64,000 bases of DNA from Chelydra serpentina (GCA_037349315.1 JBAIAC010000030.1:13909501-13973500), one strand, 5' to 3'; shown: positions 23,113 to 35,614, numbered from the stretch's first letter. The notes: generated from the letters alone by a model not told the origin. Program-made: numbers and translations.

Positions 23113-23411
23113 GAGGGTACATCCTCACTACCCGCCGAATCGGCGGGTAGTGATCGATCTTTCGGGGATCGATTTTTCACGTCTAGTGTAGCCGTGAATA
23201 AATCGATCCCCGATCGCTCTGCCGTCGACTCCAGCAATCCACCGTGACAAGAGGCGGAAGTGGAGTCGATGGGGGAGCGGCGGCAGTTGACCCTCACAGC
23301 ATGGTAAGTCGATCGAGGTATGTCGACTTCAGCTACGTTATTCACATAGCTGAAGCTGCATTCCTTACATCCACACACACATACACACACACACACCAGT
23401 GCAGACCAGGG
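23113..23411. mobile_element. Palindrome-rich MITE (GATCGAT / CTTCAGCTA hairpins)
   Basis: Terminal GAGGGTACATCCTCAC pairs loosely with GCAGACCAGGGC. Inside are two clear hairpins: GGGGATCGATTTTTCACG with CGTGAATAAATCGATCCCC, and CTTCAGCTA with TAGCTGAAG. A CA microsatellite (about 23373..23397) has grown near the right end. It is of the same family as 37147..37443, has no coding capacity, and I recall the family as frequent in turtles and crocodilians. Confidence 0.8.
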
Positions 23412-23524
23412 CTAAGAGACACTAGCAATTGAAACAGTATTAAGTCAATCACTCCTGAAGAAGTTGACCAATAGATAATCTAGTCTAATCTATCACAGTT
23501 ATGTGGTCCTATTACCATAGTATC

Positions 23525-23650
23525 TGAGCGGCTCAAAACCTTTAACATATTTATCTTCACATCATGCCTGTGAGGCAGGGAAGTGCTATTATCCCCATTT
23601 TCCAGATGAAAATATTGTGTGCCACTGGGCTGTGTGTGCAGCATTATCTG
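23525..23650 (-). mobile_element. MIR SINE
   Basis: The reverse complement gives the MIR core ('catctggaaaatggggataa', then 'cctcacaggcatgatgtgaa'). It is an old copy in minus orientation. Confidence 0.75.
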
Positions 23651-23782
23651 TAGTGGTGAATGCAGTCTATCTATACTCAGCAATTATAATGTGACTATCA
23701 TCATCGTTTCTGGGGATCTCCTGGGTGAACTGAGTTATAACTCTTTCTCCCTCTTGTGTTCTCTCTTAAAAATGTCTAGATT

Positions 23783-24533
23783 AGGGTGACCAGATAGCAA
23801 GTATGAAAAATCTGGACACTTTTTTTTTTCGAGGGGGAAGGGGCGTATAATTGCATATTGTGATACAGCATGGCCAGAAGGCAGCAGGAGAGTGATCTAG
23901 GATGAGGAGAAGCCTTATTCCCTGTAGATTAATTAAAAGCACCTGAAACCAATTAGAGCACCTGAAGCCAGTCACCTGATAAAATCCCCCTGCTTCAATC
24001 AGCCAGGGGAGCTGGAGCAGAGTGAGGAGGAGTTGGAGCAGAGTGGTTTGGTGGTGGAGCAGAGAACAGTTTGGAGGAGTGAAGCAGAGTGGATTGGTGG
24101 TGGAACAAAGAGCAGTTCGGAGGAAAGTGGAGGAGAGTTTTGAGAAGTGCTGCAGCGGGCTAAGAAGACCAAGGTCCTAGGTAAAGGGACACCTGGCTTC
24201 TGCAGAGGGAAGGCAGGAAGCCCCACAAGCTGAAGGTCAGGAGAGGGAAGTAGCCCAGGGGAAAGAATCACTGGTACAAGTGGTTCACCTGCTATCATAG
24301 GGCCCCTGGGCTGGGACCCGGAGTAGAGGGCGGGCCCGGGTCCCTCCCTCTCCACTCCCCTTCCCTGGGATACTAGTAGGATAGCTGTTACCCCAGTTCA
24401 GGGGCAAGAAATGGCACCCTGAAACCCCCCCCCCCCCACAAGAAGAGAAAGTGCGGGACCCATCATAGTAGTGCCGGCAATTGGCCACAATATATAAGAC
24501 AAAGCCGCCATTATTGGGACGTCTGGTCACCCT
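23783..24533. mobile_element. DNA element with TIR AGGGTGACCAGA, split by an LTR-like insert
   Basis: The left end AGGGTGACCAGATAGCAAG and the right end GGGACGTCTGGTCACCCT are inverted repeats of a DNA element I recall as common in turtles. The original short element is interrupted by about 590 bp of unrelated sequence (23851..24440). No transposase is present. Confidence 0.75.
23851..24440 (+). mobile_element. LTR-like insertion (possible solo LTR)
   Basis: The inserted block starts near 'tgtgatacagcatggccag', contains 'cacctgataaaatccccctg' as a possible TATA-like site, and includes a degenerate internal repeat based on GGAGCAGAGTGG units (24010..24140). Placement inside a DNA element and resemblance to turtle Gypsy/ERV LTRs support the call, but the borders and TG..CA ends are uncertain. 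Confidence 0.4.
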
Positions 24534-24698
24534 TGTTTAGTTCTTATATTCTGATTCACTTCAGAAGCGACTAGTGATTTTGAGTGCCCAGCTTGAGACA
24601 TCTTAAAGGGGCTGCTTTTCAGAGGGTGAGTTCTCAGCACTGTCTGAACCTGTAGACTGCCACGTTCACGTGATGGTAAAACCCACCAACTTTATAAA

Positions 24699-24835
24699 TG
24701 GAGATATGCCAATCTCATAGAACAGGAAGGACCTTGAAAGGTCATCGAGTCTAGTTCCTTGCCTTTACTAGCAGGACCAAGAACTGTCCCCTGACAGATT
24801 TTTGTCCCAGATCCCTAAATGGCTACTTTTCCAGC
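24699..24835 (-). mobile_element. CR1-like LINE (or SINE) 3' tail, type b
   Basis: The reverse complement of this block matches the 3' tail of the SINE at 24932..25133: both contain 'tctgtcaggggacagt', 'cttggtcctgctag' and 'tgacctttcaaggtcctt'. No tRNA-like head follows on the minus strand, so it is either the LINE partner or a truncated SINE. Confidence 0.65.
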
Positions 24836-24931
24836 AGACAACAATGCCCCTGCCTCCCCATTAAGAATGAAATACTCTGTGAGCCGTGGAACTGTATTTT
24901 GGGTTTTTCAGAGATAACAATACTGAACTTA

Positions 24932-25133
24932 GGGGGGAGGGATAGCTCAGTGGTTTGAGCATTAGCCTGCTAAACCCAGGGTTGTGAGTTCAATCCTTGA
25001 GGGGGCCACTTAGGGATCTGGGGGGAAAAAAAATCTGTCAGGGGACAGTACTTGGTCCTGCTAGTGTAGGCAGGGCACTGGACTCAATGACCTTTCAAGG
25101 TCCTTCCAGTTCTAGGAGATTGGCATATCTCCA
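24932..25133 (+). mobile_element. Turtle tRNA-derived SINE (tail type b)
   Basis: The tRNA-like head (GATAGCTCAGTGGTTTGAGC ... GAGTTCAATCC) is followed by a tail different from the SINE at 5979: 'ctgtcaggggacagtacttg' ... 'caaggtccttccagttctag'. The copy at 61819 has the same tail. Confidence 0.9.
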
Positions 25134-28100
25134 TTAATTAAAAAAATATATAATTTTTTTTTTAAACTCTTGTATGGTGCTTTTCTTATTGCAGATTGCA
25201 AATACGTGGGTCCCCAGTAAACCTTATGCAGCTCTTGTTGGCTCTCAGATCTGTGGTGATAAAGACCAGAATAGAATAGAACAGAATAATTGGGGGAGCT
25301 CTGGTGTAAACAAGGCTGAAGTTGGCTCTTTAATTTTGAACACAAGGATGGTCTTTTGTAGTGAAACACATTTATTATAGGCGATGAAAACCCATATTTA
25401 ATAGAATGTAATAGCTGGCGTTCCAATTTTGCACCTTATTCTAAAATATAACAGCAACACAGACACTGTTAATGCAATCAAAGCATTTTAGGCCCTTTTA
25501 AATCATGCACAAAGAAGCCTTTGATAGGAAGCAACTTTCATCACCCTCAAAGACTGGATGGATTAGTATGCTCTGTTTATTATGTTTATATGTAGGTAGT
25601 TGTAATTTCACATTCGACTGGAGAAGGGCAAGAATAAATTGTAGCAGGTAAGCACTAGTGTTAGACTTACTGGTTTTAAAAGGAAAAACATTTGTTTTTA
25701 CAGTCTCTCTAAATGGGGTTATTCAGTGTTGTAAAAGATACTTTCCATTTTTATGCTGATGGTACACAAAACAATTATGTTTATATTTTAAAGCATTGGT
25801 GTTCTTTTTTGGATAAGCAAATAGTATATTCCTTTAATATTTAATTTATTTCCTGCTTTTGTCATTTTTTGTGCTTTTGAGAGATTACATTTTGTAAGCA
25901 AAGATGGGCAAAAAATTGAGGTGATTTTCGTTTCGCAAAACCTATTTGGGGTTTAGGTTTGCAAAAACAAAGGACAGTTAGGATCTATTTTATCTGAACC
26001 ATCCTAACTTTGAGTAGAGGACAGAGATGTTGGCTGAGTGGTTCTGGTTTTACCCCATCTCTAGATAAAAGTTCCACGCATACCTAAACTGGTTCAGAAG
26101 CTGCATATTGTTCCGACCTGTTTCAACACCTTGGGAAAAGTTTGCAAATTTGGTGTGATCTGGCAATTTACACTAGACATGAAAACATCAGAATAATTTT
26201 GTCAGCCTAATGTCATTGTCCCTCTCCAAGTCCTTCCCTAAAAAATAATAAAATGTACATTGCAAAGATTTAAAAAAATTCCCCCATCTCCCTCCAAAGC
26301 TGTTGAGGCCCTCCTTAGAGCTGGTAGAATATGCTAATTATGTTTTATGAGATTTGCAGGAGGGGAGGAAATGCATTTTCTTTTACCCAAAATCAAAACC
26401 CATTTATTTTTATCAGGTTTTTTTTTTAAAAAAAAAAGGTAATTTTTTTCAGTGTTTGGAAACAGTTTTGCCCACCTGCCCCCCACACACCCCAAAAAAC
26501 CCCAACAACAATCAGTTTTAATTAAAAAGTGTTACCAAAAGTAAAACAGTGTTAATGGAAACCATTTTATTTATTTATTTTATTTTATTTTATTTACAAA
26601 AAGGTTTGGAAATGAGAATATTCACATGCTTAAAATTAGGCATATACTGTTAAGTACTTTGCTGAATTGGGGCCTTAATCAAAAGACCTATTTTATAGAA
26701 ACATCTCCCAGGGAACACTCTTAGCCTTATGACAGGGAACAGCAGTGACCTCTGCTTCTCATGACATAATTAGCTCAATGAAAATGCTGTTAGCCAATTC
26801 CAAATGTTTGAGTGGTGTTCAAAGTGTGGAACTCTGATCTCTTTATATAGAAATTACCAAATAAATATACAATAAACCTGGAGTGAATATAATTTATCAT
26901 CTAGTATTTGTTACTATATTTTATTTAAATAAATCTTTTCTGCCATCTTTTTAATAGCCTCCTCTATTAATCTGGACAGTTGCTTAATTGGGATGATAAA
27001 CAGTTCGCTGGCAGGGCTACTGTATTTGCCGATTCTAAATAAAGAAACTGAAAGGTTAAAACTAACTGACCTGCTATAGTTTTCACCCCTCCCTTTTTAA
27101 AGACCCATTCTGTCTGCGTGTGACCTTGCAGGTGTTAAAGCAAAAGTCTTCCAAAATGGGAGGGGCAGTCTGCTAGAGATATTGCTCTCAGAATTGTTTT
27201 AGTTCCACTGCGTCATCACAAACATATGGTTTCACTTCCAAATGTTTAACATTTCCTTCCATTTCCTCAGGAAATCATTCTTTCTGTTTTTTAAACTTTT
27301 GGAACTGGATGGATATCTTTATTGGCAGACATACAGAAAATGACACAATAATTAAACCCAGGCCAAGATAGGCTTCTGATTATATGATCTGCCCAGCGAT
27401 CTGTCTTTTCCCTTCCTGGCTGCTAGTCTGTAGTCAAGAATCTGGACATGCAATTACAGCCCAGCTTGCATTGGTTTCGCACTTGTTTAACATAACAAAA
27501 TTGTCACCTTCTGGGCTTGAGCTGAGACATATGGTTTTACTTCTTAGTCCAGAACATGGTCCATACATCCCAAAATACTAATGCAGGCCAGAATCCTCAG
27601 CAGGTCAACTGCAAGATCAGGGCCTAGGGAAAAAAATTATGTCACCTAAAAGGAATGAAAACAATTACGCCGTTTATTTATGTTGCCTATCAAATATATC
27701 CCGTTTTTTATCAAAGACAGGCTGGCTCCAGGGCACTGGACTTCCGTCATGTGTTTAGCTAGTGTTATTACTGGTATTTCCTTTTTCCTCCTTAAGAATG
27801 GGTTAACATTCTCATGTGCTGGCCATGTTCTATAGATATAGTAGCAGGTGTGTGTTCATTTATTCACTATTTTATATTATCCATAAAAATAATGTGTAAC
27901 TTGCTTCATAATGTTTTCTGTATCTTGCATGCCATAATGTCAGTCTGTTGAATGTATGAGTCTCATAGATTATTCAGACAATATATATGCTCAAATACTA
28001 GTCTTTAATGATTATAAGTATTTTAGGGTGAATGTTTCTCAGACTATCCTATTTTGACAAGTTTTAAAAAGCTGTATATATTTTTGTACTATAAATAATC

Positions 28101-28570
28101 ATGCTATAGATAAAATAAGGCTATACAAGAAGAAACATTTAAAATGCATCAAATGTTTACATATATGTGTACATTTATGCTGCATTTTATTACATTGATT
28201 CACACATTTAATCTATATTAAGAAATATTACCTTTTGCACTGTTCACTTTAAATTGTCTTGGCTTCAAAGCGATTATAGTAGAGTTTGGGACTTTTAGAA
28301 GGGCTTGATTCCTAATTTGGGGAAAAGATGAGTGACACAGAGACTCAGGATGTTTTTTCTGAGGTGTACTTATTGTGCACAATGTACAAATTACTGTCAA
28401 CCTTGAACTGAGACAGCAAATGGAGCAAAAGGTTTCTATGTAATTCTACCTTCAGAACTCCAGCGAAACCTCATCTGAGGCTCAGCACATTTAGTTTGCC
28501 ACAGGTCTCTGTTTCTGCTCCCCTATTGCATTGCAAACTCCTATTGAATTTGCTGCCCACTCTGATCCTG
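25134..28570. other. Unassigned AT-rich intronic DNA
   Basis: About 3.4 kb without a recognised gene. A TTTA/TTTTA microsatellite lies at about 26568..26596 and a purine/pyrimidine run at 26420. The stretch 26880..27300 looks unique and mixed in composition and could be a conserved non-coding block, but I have no direct support. Confidence 0.4.
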
Positions 28571-28655
28571 GTCCAGGAAAGAATTTAAGCACATGCTTAA
28601 AGTGCATGCACATATTTAAAGTTAAGCACTTACTTAAATGCTTTGATGGATAAAG
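28571..28655. repeat. Short palindromic (foldback) element
   Basis: Inverted halves share 'tttaagcacatgcttaaag' and 'taagcacttacttaaatgc'. It is of the same class as 9822..9911. Confidence 0.5.
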
Positions 28656-28872
28656 GCTTGTGCGAGGTCTCTTTCCAGGGGTTATCGTCCCAATGCATAC
28701 TGGTATTCTCTGTATGCCTTTCTCTACCATCTAACTCTCCTTCCCCTTCATTTCTTTCTTCCCCTCTCTATTCCAATCAAAGGATTCTCATTTTTGTCCT
28801 CACTTGAATTGAACACATTCTCCTTTGATTGCCATTGCATGTGTCTTCTCTCTAGAAACCTACAGGTTCGAG

Positions 28873-29120
28873 CAGGGCCGGCTCCAGGTTTTCTGCCGCC
28901 CCAAGCGAAAAAAAAAAACCAACAAAAAACCGCGGCAGCGCGATCGTGCCGCTCCACTCTTTGGCGGCAATTCGGCAGCAGGTCCTTCGCTCCGAGAGGG
29001 ACTGAGGGACCTGCCACCGAAGACCCGGACGTGCCACCCCAATAGCAGACGGAGTGCCGCCCCTTGGTATTAGCCGCCCCAAGCACCTGCTTCTTTAGCT
29101 GGTGCCTGGAGCCGGCCCTG
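28873..29120. mobile_element. Non-autonomous hAT element (CAGGGCCGG family), shortest copy
   Basis: It has near-perfect terminal inverted repeats (CAGGGCCGGCTCCAGG and CCTGGAGCCGGCCCTG) and perfect 8-bp flanking duplications GGTTCGAG (28865..28872 and 29121..29128). The 248-bp body carries inverted 'gccgccccaagc' blocks as in the copies at 6222 and 10451. No coding capacity. Confidence 0.95.
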
Positions 29121-29313
29121 GGTTCGAGCTGCATAACCCTGCAGCGCTTGAAAGGGCCACCATCAAGGTAGTTAGGCCTAAAATTCAGCATTCTGACTGT
29201 CTCTCAGTGTATGCCTGTGTCATGCTGTTCCATGCTGTGTGCCCCAACCAATACAAACACACCAGCACCACAAGTTGTTGTTAGTGGGTGGTCCACAGGA
29301 CAAGTTAAGATTA

Positions 29314-29759
29314 AAATCATGGGCGGTCCGTATAAGAGGCCAGGGGAGGCTAAGCCTCCCTTAACAGCTGGCCCACCGCCTTTGGAGCATGCCGCTGCCA
29401 CCAAAAGGGCACCCTGGTTGTGGCCCCGCCCACGCTGTGCCCCGAGGCCCTGCTCCGCTCGTCCTTTTCTACCCGAAGCCCCACCCTCGCTTCCCCTCTT
29501 CTTGTCCCCACACCACCCCCATGGGGGCCATAGGGGAGGGAGCGAAGAGGAGTGTGTGAATGCTGAGCATCTGGCTGGCAGGTGGGCGGGGGGGGGCCTC
29601 GGGGAAGGGGGCAAAGAGGCATGAGAGGCGGGTGGGGGTGGAGAATGGGTGGGGCTTTGGGGGGAGGAGGCCAAGCAGGGGCAGGTCTTGAGGTGGGGCC
29701 ACAGTCTGGGCACACCCAATCTCCCCAAATGGAGGAGTCATGCACCACCCATGATTTAC
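29314..29759. mobile_element. DNA element with TIR AAATCATGGGCGGT
   Basis: The left end AAATCATGGGCGGTCC and the right end CACCACCCATGATTT are inverted repeats about 445 bp apart. The GC-rich body has long spurious frames on both strands. The target duplication could not be fixed. Confidence 0.65.
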
Positions 29760-29863
29760 AATAACGATCCTCCATTCACTTTTGGGTGCTTGGCAAGTAT
29801 ATGACTATGGTCCAACTTGTTCAGTATCCTGTTTCTGACAGCCACCAGTACCTAATGCATCAG

Positions 29864-30113
29864 ATCACAGGTACTGACTTTTGGTTTTGCCAGTGGGTGC
29901 CCCTTTCTGCCTCTCCCCTCCATGTGAGTGGTGGGCGGAGCCTCGGGGGGAAGATGCTGAGCAGGGGCCGGTCCTCGGGGCAGAGTAGGGGATAGGACCA
30001 CTGTCTGGGCGCCGGGGCCCCCAAAAGATTAATCCGACCCTGCGGGTGCTGAGCCCCCCGTCTTATTTTTCGGTGGGTGCTTGAGCCCAAGAGCACCCAT
30101 GGAGTCGGCACGT
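29864..30113. mobile_element. hAT-like element between ATGCATCAG duplications
   Basis: Flanks ATGCATCAG at 29855..29863 and 30114..30122 are identical over 9 bp, 8 bp being usual for hAT. The ends 'ggtactgacttttgg' and 'atggagtcggcacgt' are imperfect inverted repeats, and 'gccagtgggtgccc' / 'gagcacccatgg' lie just inside. Length 250 bp, no coding capacity. Confidence 0.8.
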
Positions 30114-30122
30114 ATGCATCAG

Positions 30123-31724
<1,602 letters not shown>

Positions 31725-33393
31725 TAATTCTTCTGATATTTGCAGTGCTTTATTGCACTCTGTTCCTTGGTAATGAACTTAAGAACATCAGTGTAGGAGT
31801 ACAAAAAATAAACCATTGTTCTTAAGGAATAACATTCTCTACATGATCACAACGATGTGAGCCTTTCATGTATTAGGCTCCTGCAGAATATTTTGTTTGT
31901 CACCATTAATATCTCTGTCAGGTCAACATTCACAATTTTTTTTGCTCCCTCTCCAGAAGCTTTTTCTTGACATACAGCAATCATTGTAAACCTTGACTAT
32001 AAAATGTATTGGAAAATACAGGGTTTTTAATATTACTTATTTGGCATTTCTGATCCCATCATACTTAAAAAGGAACAATTTGTATTAGACATCTGTGAAC
32101 TCAGTGTAAGAGAGTGTAAGATATTTTTTTAGCTCGATAGCATTAAAATTCTTTTTATGATGTCTATTTGACCAAAATTTTTATGTAAACTCTGATCATG
32201 TGATTTGGTGGCACAAACAGACTAATGAGTCCCTGCAGTGTATTGCAAGATCAGGATCTCATTAAACACCGACTCTTTCTTTGGATTGTTTATACAATAT
32301 TAAATGGGATGGCAATTGGTTCTAAGTGTAGTGTGTTAGACTGCCAGGCTGCCTTGCCTCTGTAACCAACAATAAAGCAACTTTTAGCAATATACCTTCT
32401 TTCATAAACAGGCTCAGAAATGCTCTACACTCTGCCTAGAACACAGAGACCCATATGTAAAAAATGGCCTTAAAAATTGCACCTATCCCTTTTTATGTCT
32501 CTGTTTTTGCAGATGCACCAACGTGGATTTGCATGCATCAGTGGATTTGCATACATCAATGCATTTGCATGTGCATCAGAGAATTGCACACTCAGACTCT
32601 TAGATGTGAAGGGTGGTGGGTGCAGTTTTAGAGGTCAGATTGCGATCCCTTTGATCTCTGAGTTCACCACTTGCAAATACATTTCACAGTTTCCTCATGC
32701 TATGGCGGGAGCTCACCTGTCTGAACTTTCAGATTGCCGAGTAGAGTGAAAAAAGGTTACTATTTCCTTTAAGAATATATCCAAGATTGCACTGTCATGC
32801 TGTATCTCTGTCATAGGGGGACAGTGAAGGAGCCAAAATCATTATTTTTCAATGGAAAGTGTAGCACCTACCTCTAAACATTCTGTGACAGTAGCCATCA
32901 TGTAGTTGTCATAGAGTAGCTATGGTGTAGATTTGGTAGGGTAGCCAGACAGCTTCTATCTTGAACTCCTGCTGGCAGTGCAACTGGGTAGCAAATGTGT
33001 GCATATAGCTACATTTATTAGCTACTGCCTGCTAGAAAACCTGTGGGCAGCAGCGGGAGGGTAGGCAGAAGCTGCTGTCATAGAATGACTGTTCATCCTC
33101 CATTGAAACACAAGCCATCTTCGGGATGGATTTTGGCCTCTATAGAACAGTTTAGTTCAGGAAATGGGGACAGAAGTGTACAGTGGTCTTTGCCTGTCTG
33201 GTGAAAGTGCCTTTAGTCATCCATTTAAAATGTGTGAAAATTATTACTTACCTTTTGGTTTGGGAGACAACAACGAGAAAGAATGATCTTTGGTTTTTGT
33301 GTTTTCTCTATTGAAAAGAAAACAGGAATTTTTCAAAATTCAGAGTGGTTACAAAATTTAGGGGCTCTGTGTGCCACTATTGTCTATTATTAA
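31725..33393. other. Intronic DNA downstream of the first GRK5 exon
   Basis: It contains the octamer cluster at 32525..32578; the remainder is not recognised. A 90-codon frame at 32477..32749 spans the 18-bp repeat and is most likely chance. Confidence 0.45.
32525..32578 (+). promoter_or_regulatory. Three octamer motifs (ATTTGCAT) in an 18-bp tandem repeat
   Basis: Exact ATTTGCAT octamers, the POU/Oct-factor binding sequence, begin at 32527, 32545 and 32563, each 18 bp apart. The unit is roughly GGATTTGCATGCATCAGT with changes in copies 2 and 3. The position is about 0.8 kb into the intron after the first visible GRK5 exon. Whether it binds a factor is unknown. Confidence 0.5.
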
Positions 33394-33785
33394 TAGGCTT
33401 AGAAGGATTACATTTTTATCAATAAATGTCAATTTCATGATACACACAAAAACCAACAGAAAAAATATTTCCATTGATGATCATTAAAATTTACAGATAG
33501 GCAAAGTAAGAAAAATGCTGCTAGAGAACTTATTTGAGTTTAATTTAAGGATGTTTGCTTTGTGTATTTTGACATGTGATGTTGACTAACTGTGTTTTAA
33601 TGGTTATAAAGCTATAACTTTTGGAATCTCATTGTGTTGTAGTGTCATTAAATAATTATTGTCTGACCCCCCTCCCCCCAAATTTCTTGCAATTATAAAA
33701 AATTAAATCGATAAAAACACTTAAAATTAAACATGGATATTGTCTGTCACAATTGTTTTTTAAAAACTGAATTCTGTATTTGTAG
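33394..33785 (-). mobile_element. AT-rich MITE-like element, inverted copy
   Basis: The + strand starts TAGGCTTAGAAGGATTACA and ends near CTGAATTCTGTATTTGTAG. Its reverse complement matches the inside of 22258..22700 ('ggaggggttagacaataatt' region and 'ttaaaacacaagctgtcaac' region). It ends just before a MIR-like element. Confidence 0.72.
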
Positions 33786-33789
33786 TATT

Positions 33790-33970
33790 TGTATTCCAGG
33801 AATGCCTAGAAGCCTCAGAGATCAGGGTCCCATTGTGTTAGTCCTGTACAGAGACATAGTAAGAGAAAGTCTAGGCCTTGAAGAGCTTACGGGTCTAAAG
33901 AGATAAGAGAGACAAAGGCTGGGCGAAAAGAAGTATTATTATCCCCATTGGGGTGTATATCATCCTGTCA
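33790..33970 (-). mobile_element. MIR/L2-related SINE
   Basis: 'cagggtcccattgtgttagt', 'cctgtacagagacatagtaa' and 'gaagagcttacgggtctaaa' are the reverse complement of the same SINE 3' region seen at 38243..38432 and 8168..8295, ending in a MIR core piece 'attattatccccattggg'. Confidence 0.65.
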
Positions 33971-34160
33971 CAACAACACAATCAACTTTACAATACAACA
34001 TGATAACCTTTCTTTACACAAAGTACTGGGAGTACTGCTGAAGTCACTCTTGATGTTTAGGGCAACAAACTGCCTTACCCATCTGCAGTCCTTAGCCTGA
34101 GATCCTGAGAGTGAAACCAGCTATGGTTTCAGTACCCTGCTAGCTGGAGTGCAGTGTTTG

Positions 34161-34562
34161 CGGGTATGTCGACATTGCAATAAAACACCCGCAGTTGGCC
34201 TGGGTCAGCTGACTCAGGTTCACAGGGCTCAGGCTGTGGGGGCTGTGAAACTGCGGGGGGGATAGCTCAGTGGTTTGAGCATTGGCCTGCTAAACCCAGG
34301 GTTGTGAGTTCAATCCTTGAGGGGGCCATGTGGGGATCTGGGGCAAAAATTGGGGATTGGTCCTGCTTTGAGCAGGGGGTTGGACTAGATGACCTCCTAA
34401 GGTCCCTTCCAACCCTGATATTCTATGATTCTATGCAGTGTAGATGTCTGGGCTCTGGGACCCTCCCCCACCGATCCAGCTCCAGTCCAGACAGCCCCGC
34501 AAGCCCGAGTGAGCTGACACAGGCCAGCCGTGGGTGTGTTATTGCAGTGTAGACATACCCTC
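34161..34562. mobile_element. DNA element with TIR GGGTATGTCGACATTGCAAT, split by a SINE
   Basis: The left end GGGTATGTCGACATTGCAAT and the right end ATTGCAGTGTAGACATACCC are near-perfect inverted repeats. Inside, CAGCTGACTCAGG and GAGCTGACACAGGCC continue the symmetry. The centre is interrupted by the SINE at 34255..34435; without it the element would be about 220 bp. Confidence 0.8.
34255..34435 (+). mobile_element. Turtle tRNA-derived SINE with CR1-type tail (type a), nested
   Basis: It is nearly identical to the SINE at 5979..6164, with A box TAGCTCAGTGG, B-box-like GAGTTCAATCC and a tail ending TTCTATGATTCTATG. It sits in the loop of the DNA element at 34161..34562 and is therefore younger. 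Partial target duplication: CTGCGG before and TGCAG after. Confidence 0.93.
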
Positions 34563-35181
34563 AGACAAGAATACCGTGAAAGGTTGAGAGGGGGCTGGTA
34601 AGGGAAATAGTTGTCTAAAAGCTCCAAACCCCAATAACCCCAAACAAATATCCCAAGACCCTTTTGCAGGGATGCCCTTGGCAAACACCCTTTGCTTGCT
34701 GCTCTGGCCCTTAACGGTCTTGTGCACTATTGCAATATTTCAGTGTAGCCAAGAGATCTGTATTCACAGTCCAACTGAGCTCACCCATAATTGGTTGAAC
34801 TGAGCTATATGGAGCTCTGAATAGTCACTCTCTTATCTTTGAACATCTTTGATGGCTTTTGGTTATTGATTTCAATTTCTGTCAAAGTTTGCTGACCACT
34901 GGTGAAATTTCCTAGATTATCCAACCTTAAGGTCCAGCAACACAGCAGCACGCAGCCATTAAATTGAATGATTGCTATTGAATTTCACCCAGCGTCCGTC
35001 TGTGTGGCGTGGGTCATGGGAGCCAAGCCAATTCCTAGGTTAGGCAGAAGAAGCCAATAATGTGACCAAATGATTGACTTTACAGCCCCATTCTGAGACC
35101 ACCAGAAATGTGAACCATACCATTTTAGAGACAACCTGCTGTCCCAGGACCTGCAGTGGGGGAAGTGCAGCCTTTTGGTTG
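34563..35181. other. Unassigned intronic DNA
   Basis: No gene or clear repeat is recognised. Confidence 0.45.
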
Positions 35182-35189
35182 CTCTGTGA

Positions 35190-35614
35190 CGGGGGTGGCC
35201 AACCTAAGCCGGAGAAGGAGCCAGAATTTACCAATGTGCATTGCCAAAGAGCTACAGCAATATGCCAGTAGTCTCCCTGCTCCCAGCGCCTTCCACCCAC
35301 CGGCAGCCCCACCAATCAGCGCCTCCCCCTCCCTCTCTGCACCTCCTGATCAGCTGTTTCATGGCGTGCAGCAGGCTCTGGGTGGGGGAAGAGGGAGGAG
35401 CGAGGGTACGGCAGGATTAGGGGAGGGGGTGGGAAGGGATGGAGTGGGGGCAGGGCCCGGGGCAGAGTCAGGGATTGAGCAGTGAGCACCCCCTGGCACA
35501 TTGGAAAGTTGGCGCCTGTAGCTCCAGCCCCGGAGTCGGTGCCTATACAAGGAGCCGCATATTAACTTCTGAAGAGCCGCATGTGGCTCTGGAGCCACAG
35601 GTTGGCCACCCCTG
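35190..35614. mobile_element. hAT-like element, TIR GGGGTGGCCAACC
   Basis: Ends GGGGTGGCCAACCT and AGGTTGGCCACCCCTG form inverted repeats, flanked by perfect 8-bp duplications CTCTGTGA (35182..35189 and 35615..35622). Subterminal 'gccgcatgtggctctggagc' at the right is typical of this reptile family. The 425-bp GC-rich body has no transposase. Confidence 0.9.

Noticed and set aside
22828..23247. 139-codon plus-strand frame
   Set aside because: It runs into the palindromic MITE at 23113 and shows no domain.
29204..29775. Frames of 137-174 codons on both strands
   Set aside because: They cover the GC-rich DNA element at 29314..29759, are mutually overlapping and of low complexity.
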